Below, one piece after another: positions 49,283 through 57,449 of a stretch of DNA of 64,000 nucleotides. Below the pieces are notes generated by a model, which worked only from the letters and a program-made list of their open reading frames with translations, had not been told where the DNA came from and made no database searches. Source of the stretch: Thinopyrum elongatum (Eukaryota; Streptophyta; Magnoliopsida; Poales; Poaceae); the NCBI GenBank assembly GCA_011799875.1, contig CM022303.1, forward strand, positions 66,915,601 through 66,979,600. Direction: 5' to 3'. The first letter of the stretch is position 1; every line of letters starts with the position of its first letter. The translations under genes were made by a program, and so were the position numbers.

Positions 49283-51804
49283 CACTAATAGAAAACAGGG
49301 CTTTGGTCCAGGCCAGGTAAGGGCATTAATCCCGGTTCACTCACGAACCGGGACCAAAGGTGGCATTAGTCCCGGTTCGTGAGGCCAGGCCGCCGGCCAG
49401 GCCTCGGGGGCCATTGGTCCCGGTTCGTATGACCCCTTTGGTCCCGGTTCCAGACACGAACCGGGACCAATGGGCCTCGCTCCTGGCCCACAACCTTCAG
49501 TCCCGGTTGGTATCTCCAACCGGGACTAAAGGCCCCTCCTTTAGTCCCGGTTGGAGATACCAACCGGGACTAAAAAAAATTCAAATATTTTTTTCAATTT
49601 TTTTCCCAGTCCTTTAGTCCCGGTTGGGGTCTTCAACTGGGACTAAAGATAGACCTTTAGTCCCGGTTGAAGACACCAACCGGGACTAAATGGGGGCCCC
49701 TAAACCCTAAACCCTTTACCACATTAATCTTAGAAAAATCATAACTAAATCATTCTAATTCAGAAAAATAAAAATAATATATCAAAATTTGCAGAAAACA
49801 AAGATTTCTCCGATGAAACAACAAGTTTTCCGTTTTGACAATTTTTTAAAATCACCAAATTCCAAATGGAAAATAGAGTTTTTGGACGTTTTAGACGTTT
49901 TAGGGTTTAGGGGCTAGGGTTTAGATTTCTAAGTTTAGGGTTAGGTTTTAGGGTTTGAACCGTTAATGTTTACTGTTTAGAATAGAGTTTCGGACGTTTT
50001 AAGTCCCGGGTTTAGGGTTTTCAGAGTTCATTTGTAGTGCTTTTCAATTTCAGGCTAATTTAGCTCAAAAAATCATTAAATCCATGAAAAAATAGCAAAT
50101 GAAGCCAAAAAAGGTTGAAATTTAAGGATGTGGCTTTGAATGGTTCATATTGAACACACAAAAATTCTGGAGTTGAAATAAGATTAAAAAAATAAAATGT
50201 CTTTGTAACAGCTCAGTTTTCATCTGAAACCCAGTTACATCGAAAGAGATGGTCCAGTTTGTACATAAAGTGCATCCAGTTTTCGCCATAACCCTCTCAA
50301 CTTTTCAGCACAAGCTATTTGGGTGAAATGATGATACCATGCCAACATTCAGGGTTTTCAGAGTTCATTTGTAGTGCTTTTCAATTTCAGGCTAATTTAG
50401 CTCAAAGAATCATTAAATGCATGAAAAAATAGCAAATGAAGTCAAAAAGGGTTGAAATTTAAGGATGTAGCTTTGAATGGTTCATATTGAACACACAAAA
50501 ATTCTGGAGTTGAAATAAGATTAAAAAAAATGAAATACATTTGTAACAGCTGAGTTTTCGTCTGAAACCCTGTTACTTCGAAAGAGATGGTCCAGTTTGT
50601 ACACGAAGTGCATCCAGTTTTTGCCATAACCCTCTCAACTTTTTAGCAAAAACTATTTGGGTAAAATGATGATGCCATGCCAAGTTTCAGGGATTTCAGA
50701 ATTCATTTGTAGTGCTTTTCAATTTCAGGCTAATTTAGCTCAAAGAATCATTAAATGCATGAAAAAATAGCAAATGAAGTCAAAAAGGGTTGAAATTTAA
50801 GAATGTGGCTTTGAATGGTTCATATTGAACACACAAAAATTCTTCAGTTAATATAAGCTTAAAAAATGAAATGTGGTCAAACAGTGCTCAAACAATGGTC
50901 AAACTGTGATCAAACTACTTATTCAATAAATATTAGTGTTACTAAATAATTATTGTTTTTTAGAATAACAATTTCAAACTCAAACGGTGAAGCGTGTGAC
51001 ATCATGGTCATATTTTTCTAATAAGTGAAGCGTGTGACATCATGGTCATTTTTCTAATAATAATGGATATATTATTTGTCGAATTTTGATTTACAGATTT
51101 AAAGATAATAAATGAATAATGGCATATAATAATAAAATGAAATTCAATATTATTATTACATTATTTTATTTTGTTTTTGAGATTTTTTGTTTTTTTTCCT
51201 TTTTTTGAAGTATTTTTGAGTTTTTAAATTAATCATTGTTGTTTATTTTAATAATTGTTTGGAATTCAAAAAATTAAATCATGTGACATCAAGACCTAAG
51301 GGTTAACAGGATTGATAGCTTACTATTGTCAGGAAAACAACAAGTGCAGACTTGGAAACTAGGGGTGATAGAACCTGAAAGTTAAGCGTGCTCGGGCTGG
51401 AGTAGTGAGAGGATGGGTGACCGGCCGAGAAGTTAGACGATTTGGAATGAATGCTGATTAGAGATTAGAGATTAAATTCTGAAATAGTGAGGAGGGGTGG
51501 TTAGAGATTAAATTGTCAAATAATTCAAAGATTTGAAAACCAAAAAAAATTCAAAAAAAAATTTCAAATTTTTTTTCAAATTTAAAAAAAAATTCCTTTA
51601 GTCCCGGTTGGTGTTACCAACCGGAACTAAAGGCTTCCTCCAGCCCCGCTACAGCCGGCGGCCACGTGGAGCCCCTTTAGTCCCGGTTTGTAAGCGAACC
51701 GGGACTAAAGGTAGAGGCTTTAGTCCCGACCCTTTTGTCCTGGTTCCAGAACCGGGACTAAAGGCCCTCTGGAACAGGGACAAAAGGCCTGTTTTCTACT
51801 AGTG
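49283..51804. mobile_element. nested non-autonomous CACTA
   Basis: Termini CACTAATAGAAAACAGGGC (49283) and GCCTGTTTTCTACTAGTG (ending 51804), with ATA at 49280-49282 and 51805-51807. Removing it restores CCTGATACTTCGAAAGAG, matching the neighbouring copy at 49030. Subterminal TTTAGTCCCGGTT hairpins fill 49310-49690 and 51595-51790. The interior has no ORF. Confidence 0.92.
49860..50870. repeat. tandem repeats in nested CACTA interior
   Basis: A unit of about 320 bp is repeated three times: GTAGTGCTTTTCAATTTCAG at 50033, 50371 and 50709, AATTCTGGAGTTGAAATAAG at 50164 and 50502 (variant at 50838), and TACATCGAAAGAGATGGTCC at 50227 with a variant at 50573. A telomere-like GTTTAGGG cluster at 49905-49960 precedes it. 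Confidence 0.75.
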
Positions 51805-51833
51805 ATACTTCGAAAGAGATTGTCCATTTTGTA

Positions 51834-52140
51834 GCTAATTTTTTTTTAATAATACATTTTTTTTATTAAATTTCAAAAATATTACGCTAGATGAAAAAAA
51901 TTCAAAAATAATACACCGTCGGCCCGCTGCAGGCCGATCGGGCCACAGCAGGCCGACTGGGCCCACCACAGGCGGCCAGGCCAGCCCGCTCGCGGCTGTC
52001 GGCGCGGCCGGGACCCTGTCGGCCCGCTGCAGGCCGATCGGCCAGCTGCCGGCCGACAGGTGCTCCAGCGCTGGCTGCTTCCTCCTCTCTCTCTCCTTCT
52101 CCTTTCTCCTTTCTCCTTCCTTTCTCCATTCCTCAAGCTA
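51834..52140 (+). repeat. MULE-1 left TIR
   Basis: About 300 bp. The outer 95 bp are AT-rich; the inner part has CTGCAGGCCGATCGG and GCAGGCCGACTGGG words, then a CTCC(T/C)TTCTCC run shared with the right TIR. Confidence 0.9.
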
Positions 52141-52189
52141 CATCTCTTTTCTTTCTCCTCTTTCTCCGTTCCCGCCATTTAATTTTCCA

Positions 52190-52680
52190 CATTTTTTCTT
52201 TGCCGCCAATATTATTTCGCGCCTTTTTTTTGCTGCCAAAATTCTTCCCGCCATTTTCGTTGCCGCCAGTATTGTTCCTGCCATTTTATTTTTCACGTTT
52301 TTCTTTGCCACAAATAATTTTTCGCGCCTTTTTTTGCCGCCAATATTGTTCCCGTCATTTAATTTTCCACATTTTTTCTTTGCTGCCAATACTATTTCGC
52401 GCCTTTTTTTTCTGCCAAAATTCTTCCCGCCATTTTCGTTGCCGCCAATATTGTTCCCGCCTATTTCTTTCCCGCCATTTTTGTTGCCGCCAATATTGTT
52501 CCCGCCTTTTTCTTTCGCGCCATTTTCGTTGCCGCCAATATTGTTCCCGCCTTTTTCTTTCCAGCCATTTTTGTTGCCGCCAATATTCTTCTCGCCTTTT
52601 TCTTTCCCGCCTTTTTCGTTGCCGCCAATATTTTTCCCGCCTTTTTCTTTCCCGCCATCTTCTTTCCTGCCATCTTCTCT
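52190..52680 (+). repeat. GC/T-rich ~57-bp tandem repeat array with E2F-like words
   Basis: Units of the type TTGCCGCCAATATTGTTCCC followed by GCCTTTTTCTTTCCCGCC recur about nine times. They include at least seven TTTCCCGC or TTTCGCGC words, matching the plant E2F consensus TTTSSCGC. The array ends just before the TATA box of ORF1. The 189-codon ORFs on both strands here are translations of the repeat. Confidence 0.8.
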
Positions 52681-52688
52681 TCTCAACC

Positions 52689-52743
52689 TATAAAACCCCC
52701 TCCACACTAAGGAGGGTAAGCAGGCCAGCTAAACCTCGTCAAG
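52689..52743 (+). promoter_or_regulatory. MULE-1 ORF1 promoter and leader
   Basis: TATAAAA at 52689-52695 in CCTATAAAACCCCCTC, then GGGTAAGCAGGCCAG, then ATG 52744. The same block occurs before ORF2 (53550) and before MULE-2 ORF1 (32040). Confidence 0.65.
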
Positions 52744-53202
52744 ATGTCCGGTTATCCTTTCGATCGTAGTTCTTTTCACCCTAGTATGTCCGAATGTCTT
52801 CTTAGCTTAGCCTTTGATTTCAAGATAGACAATAGGATAGTTCCATGGGACAAACTCCTCAGTAGTGACACCTTACTAAATGAGTTGGCTCACGCATTAA
52901 GTAGGTGCGGGTGGCCTGCAAGGACTTTTGAGGAGATACGAAAAGAACTTCTGAGGTTGCAAGGAAGGTGGAAGAAGCAACAACATAAGGGTGAAGTATT
53001 CCTAAATGTTGCAGCAGAACATACTTATTTATGGACCCAAGACAGCGAGGATGAAGACGATATTTTCATGCCGAGCAGCAAGGGCAAGAGTACCGCATCG
53101 TCGAAGGCCAAGAGTGCCACATCGTCGAAGGCCAAGACTGCCGCATCGTCGAAGGGCAAGAGTGCTGCATCGACGGAGGATGACGATGATGCCTTCATGT
53201 AG
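52744..53202 (+). CDS. MULE-1 ORF1, unknown conserved MULE protein
   Basis: 152 codons. Residues 1-98 (MSGYPFDRSSFHPSMSECLL, IDNRIVPWDKLLSSDTLLNE, IRKELLRLQGRWKKQ, VAAEHTYLWT) look globular and helical; residues 99-152 are an acidic patch (DSEDEDD), four SSKGKS/SSKAKS repeats and a DDDDAFM end. I do not recognise the fold. Its conservation in MULE-2, which has different outermost TIR sequence, suggests an element function. The ELLRLQGRWKK stretch recalls a Myb/SANT-like helix, but this is only an impression. Confidence 0.7.
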   Translation: MSGYPFDRSSFHPSMSECLLSLAFDFKIDNRIVPWDKLLSSDTLLNELAHALSRCGWPARTFEEIRKELLRLQGRWKKQQHKGEVFLNVAAEHTYLWTQDSEDEDDIFMPSSKGKSTASSKAKSATSSKAKTAASSKGKSAASTEDDDDAFM

Positions 53203-53274
53203 TTTGTAAGTTGTATTTTTTAATTCAGATGTACTTGTATCTTAATTGTAGGAGCATTATGTTGTATCTTGCTT

Positions 53275-53515
53275 GTTCCCGCCATATTTTCCCGCTCTCT
53301 ACTTCCCGCCATATTTTCCCGCTTCGGTAGTTCCCGCCATTTTCCCGCTCTCTACTTCCCGCCATATATTCCCGCTTCGGTAGTTCCCGCCATATTTTCC
53401 CGCTTCGGTAGTTCCCGCCATATGTTCTCGCCACATTTTCCCGTTTCTTAGTTCCCGCCATTTTTTCCCGCTATCAAGTTCCCGCCATATTTTCTCGCTC
53501 TCTACTTCCCGGCAG
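53275..53515 (+). repeat. CCCGCCATATTTTCCCGC tandem array before ORF2
   Basis: About ten short units alternating TTCCCGCCATATTTTCCCGC and CTCTCTACTTCCCGCC or TTCGGTAGTTCCCGCC. About five TTTTCCCGC words fit the E2F-like consensus. The array precedes a second TATA box at 53550. Confidence 0.75.
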
Positions 53516-53549
53516 TGTCTCCCTCCCGCCTTTCTTTGTGCTCTCAACC

Positions 53550-53640
53550 TATAAAACACCCTCGGCAGTAACGTGGGTAAGCAGTCTAGTGTAGTCTCGT
53601 TTCACCGTTGGATCGAAGGCATTTCCAAACGAGAAGGTAA
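53550..53640 (+). promoter_or_regulatory. MULE-1 ORF2 promoter and leader
   Basis: TATAAAA at 53550-53556, then GTGGGTAAGCAGTCTAGTG as in the ORF1 leaders, then a likely 5'UTR intron with donor GAAG/GTAAAT at 53636-53637 and acceptor GTTGCAG ending at 53784. Confidence 0.6.
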
Positions 53641-53784
53641 ATCAAATCCACCCCCCCCCCCATTATTTGGTTGGTTTAATGTATCATAGTTATTTGCAAA
53701 CCCTAGTTTTCTTTGTCCTAGTGGTTATGCTCAAGGGGTAAGTTAGGTGCTCAGTGGGATTTGAGTGGGATTTGTGTGTTGCAG

Positions 53785-54087
53785 ATGGCTAAGGGTACTC
53801 AGTGGGTGCTTAGCCCTATTGTTCATGTCCAAGGCTTTCCTCAAAGTGTTGTGCAAGTTAGTGAAGTGGACATCACTTTTGATTGGTTAAAGACTAAATT
53901 CATGTTGAAGCAAGGGTTGAAGGAAGACGATTTTGTGTACTACGTCAGCAGCTTGCACTCAGATGGCCCTGGGGAAAGAAAATTGATTGAAATAACTGAT
54001 GATGATACAATTCATGAAATGCTCAAAGAATGGGAATGGAAAAGGGTTGTTGACTTGCATTGCTACAGGAAACCGAGTTATATGTGA
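53785..54087 (+). CDS. MULE-1 ORF2, small PB1-like(?) protein
   Basis: 100 codons from the ATG right after an acceptor-like GTGTTGCAG. The sequence MAKGTQWVLSPIVHVQGFP...DWLKTKFMLKQGLKEDDFVY...IHEMLKEWEWKRVVDLHCY alternates strands and helices and resembles in layout the N-terminal ~95 residues of the transposase (GSLGLDTETHTVGVHALW...WVRWFQG), which I take as a PB1-like domain. This similarity is by eye only. It may be a stand-alone copy that pairs with or titrates the transposase N-terminus. Confidence 0.6.
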   Translation: MAKGTQWVLSPIVHVQGFPQSVVQVSEVDITFDWLKTKFMLKQGLKEDDFVYYVSSLHSDGPGERKLIEITDDDTIHEMLKEWEWKRVVDLHCYRKPSYM

Positions 54088-54513
54088 TGTTTATGCCGTT
54101 TGAACTATCGTGGACCATCGTGGTCATGAACTATTTATGTCTTTCGAGACATTGTATGTGATGAACTTGTCATTCGAGACTCAGTAGATTTATGTTATTG
54201 TATCCTAAAATTCGCATTGCAGCAAGTTATATCTTAAACAGCAAGTTGTATCTTAATTTGAACATGTTAATTTTTATGTATCTTATTTTATGCATGTTAT
54301 TTTCGATGCATCTTAATTTCAAAAGTTTAATGTATCTTATTTCAGTCAGTGTGGAAATGTAACTCGAATAACAATGCGAATTAATAGTAATATGTCTCTC
54401 GCATACATAGGTCGAAATATGTGTCTCGCATACATAGGTCGAAATATGTCTCTCGCATACATAGGTAGAAATATGTCTCTCACATACAAATACGTCCCTC
54501 GCATACATAAGTA

Positions 54514-57080
54514 TCAGCCACGTCGTGCTCGTCCGCGGCGTGGCTGTGGTGGAGGGGGCGTCAACCACTCATACCTGTTCGGTGGCCGAACGTTACGAAG
54601 AGGAATCCAAGACCCGTCCTCGCCATACTGTGTGTCTTGCGTGGGCTGTGTGGGATCTGGTGGAGGAGTCGAGAACATGTTCATCCACTCGGTGTGCTGC
54701 GACATCTGAGCATGTATGTTGTCCTCAGGATGTTGATCACTCCCCCACGTATCATGTGATGCCGACATAGACGCATCATATCCGTAGGCTCCTGCACGAT
54801 GAACGTTAAGTCATGAAGAATGAGGTCACCTCAACTAATATTGAAAACAATAAATATGAAGAGACATACCTGCTGGCTGTGACGGCTGCTCTGGCTGAAA
54901 TATGAAGCTCGACGAGGGACCCTGCTGCTGTGGAGAAAACACGAAGCTTGACGTGGGACCATAGTGCTGTGGGTGCTGCCACGTCGAACTGCCAGGTTGG
55001 TCAGGAGGGGGTGGCCTCGACGTCGGCTGATGTGCTAGACGTGGACGTGGCTGCTGTCGGTGCGTGGAGTGATGTGGCGGCGGCTGCTGCTGCTGGTGCT
55101 GAACAACGTCGCTTATCCGGGTGCACGTGATAGCCTCGTAGACAGCCCGTATCTTGTTCTGCATGCGTTCCAAGAAGGGATGTACCATAGGCCGGTGTTG
55201 AAGAAGAGGTCCAGACGACAGTGATCGTCCAAAGGTGGTCACGTCGTCGTATAGTTCGTGTGTCAAGCGAGCCTGAAAATTTTCATGACCATTATTAAGT
55301 ATGCACGTCAAAGTATGTCACAACTTTACTTAAAGAAAATATATCTTACTGCGTACTGCCTAGAGCCCGAAGTATCATAGCTCGGGTACATATCCGACGG
55401 AGTAGGGTCAGGTATCTCCTCTGGTGAGAGTGCTCAATGATGCGTAACCGTGTTCCGGTCATGTAACACCGCAAATAGAGATTGAATTCATTGAGTTCAA
55501 AATTGTGATTCTCATGCCATAGATGTGTGTTTGCTGTCTCCCATTCTGTAACATACGGCTGTAGTCTAACTAGCCAGTCAGCAGTTGTCCTATTCATGCC
55601 CTTCCTCGTCATCCTAAAATTGTGGTGTGTGTTCAACAATTACGTAATGCTTCGAATGGATTACTGTCAAAGATAATGCAACATTGAAAAACTGGTTAAC
55701 ACCTGTGGATGTGTGCTGGCACCGGGTTCTCTGTAGGGGGAGGCAGCTCCAACTGCAGAAGACCAAATTGCCTCATAACCCTCTGTTATGCCATCTCCTC
55801 GACGAAGATATCAAAGATGATCTTCGATTTCGTCATCCAGTAATCTCGGTCCCTAGTGCATAGCACAGACATACCACCGGGGTATCTTGCATGTATGGCT
55901 GCTTCCATGTAGGGCTGCCAGATGACCCCAGTGTACGTATCGAACTGCTCGTTCAATGACATGTATGCCTTCCTGGTCTGATCACTAGCAAAGCGTCTCT
56001 GCAGAAAACAAAAGTTAGTAGCCGCTAACATTGAACTATCTCTTGTGGACAAAAATTTTGCATTAAACTATAACACGATACATACCTCGCGACGTGTCCA
56101 ACACAGACCGAAAGTAGGCATGTCGATGCCGTCAGCATCGATTATGGCGTCTATAGGCTGATGAACACGTACATCTGGTCGCCCTATAGAGAACCTCTCC
56201 CACGACCACAGCTGTAGGAATAGAGGGCATCCAAGAAGGGCTGGCTTTGTCGATGAAAGCTGGCAGCCGTTGCACATACCTCGGTATGTAGCCGCTAAGA
56301 CTGCCGAACCCCAACTCCTCTGTCTGATCTGATCCGCCGTCTCAGCGCTCGCTATCTCGAGTGCCATAGGGATGTAGAGCGCGCTAATAGTGCTGACATG
56401 GTTCTCTGTGAACATCACCTTGCCGAAAAGCCACATTAAGTAGGCAAAGACAAATATTTAGTAAGCCACAGGTATCTTCTGTAAAACCATTTGCATGATA
56501 ACTTGAAGATAATAGGTAGGGGAACTAACCTGAAAATTGAGCAACCAATCATACTTAGGTCCGTGATGCTCCCATACCGGATCCGGAGCATCCGGAAAAA
56601 CACCATGAAAACATTGTGTAAGACCGAGCTCCCAACTAGCCGGTGCGTCCAACGGTCCTATGGCATGACCTGCCAACGGTAGTCCCAGCAAAAGTGACAC
56701 ATCCTCTAGAGTAGGAGCCATCTCTCCCCACCGGAAGTGAAACGTGTGGGTCTCTGGCCTCCAACGGTCCACTAAGCAGCTCAACAAGGAGGAGTCGATG
56801 GCGAGGCGTTTGCAGCCTGGGATAGACTCAACCAGACGCGCGAAAGGTAAAAGGCCGGCCCATTTCAACCTTCATGACAGAACATTTCAGTTAGTGTCTC
56901 CCATTAATATTCATGTCAGTGTGCAAATTAATAAAGCACGTACCGCTGAACCCATCCTGGGTGTCTCCTCCAGTTCTCCAGAGGAGTGCGAGTGACCAGA
57001 GGCTTGAGCTTTCGCTCATACCATATCGCAGCACGATGACCCCTATCAATTTCCCCATTCAGCAACCACATTCCCGCCAT
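54514..57080 (-). pseudogene. plant mobile domain (PMD) gene, MULE-borne, broken
   Basis: Exon 1 (56944-57080) MAGMWLLNGEIDRGHRAAIW...GWVQ and exon 2 (56530-56869) RLKWAGLLPFARLVESIPGC...TFHFRWGEMAPTLEDVSLLL...GPKYDWLLNFQ join in frame and give the PMD core, as in Arabidopsis MAIN/MAIL1. Later exons: to 56096 (VMFTENHVSTISALYIPMAL...), 55703-55998 (RRFASDQTRKAYMSLNEQFD...), about 55340-55617, about 54867-55273, and the last to TGA 54514. Damage: a TAA in WFVEEMA/QQ context at 55786-55788, a frameshift near 55430, and a TAA before MWLFGK unless an unseen splice removes it. It probably makes no full PMD protein. Confidence 0.8.
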
Positions 57081-57089
57081 TCCTGCACA

Positions 57090-57435
57090 TACCAATTTCA
57101 AACATAGTTGCCACACTTAATACAAATGTAGAACATAGTGCCACACTTAATAAAAATTCAGAACATAATGTCACACTTAATACAAATTCAGAACATAGTG
57201 TCACACTTAATACAAATTTCAAACATAGTTGCCACACTTATTACAAATTCATAACATAGTGCGACACTTAATACAAATTTCAAACATAGTTGCCACACTT
57301 AATACAAATTCAGAACATAGTGCCACACTTAATACAAATTCAGAACATAGTGCCACACTTAATACAAATTCAGAACATAGTGCCACACTTAATACAAATT
57401 CAGAACATGGTGCCACACTAATACAAATTTATAAC
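57090..57435. repeat. 30-bp tandem repeat between PMD gene and transposase
   Basis: About eleven units of ATACAAATTCAGAACATAGT GCCACACTTA (30 bp, shown in two pieces) with some TTTCAAACATAGTTGCC variants. It lies between the PMD gene start and the transposase stop codon, so it is likely the PMD promoter and the transposase 3' region. Confidence 0.9.
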
Positions 57436-57449
57436 ATAGTACTGCTAGC

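Noticed and set aside
49690..49960. Interstitial telomere (CCCTAAA/TTTAGGG words)
   Set aside because: Only a few imperfect units inside the nested CACTA; no extended perfect array.
52138..52769. Overlapping ORFs of 189 codons on both strands
   Set aside because: They are translations of the 57-bp tandem repeat (GGNKNGGKE-type and PPILFPPF-type); no domain, and the real ORF1 starts at 52744.
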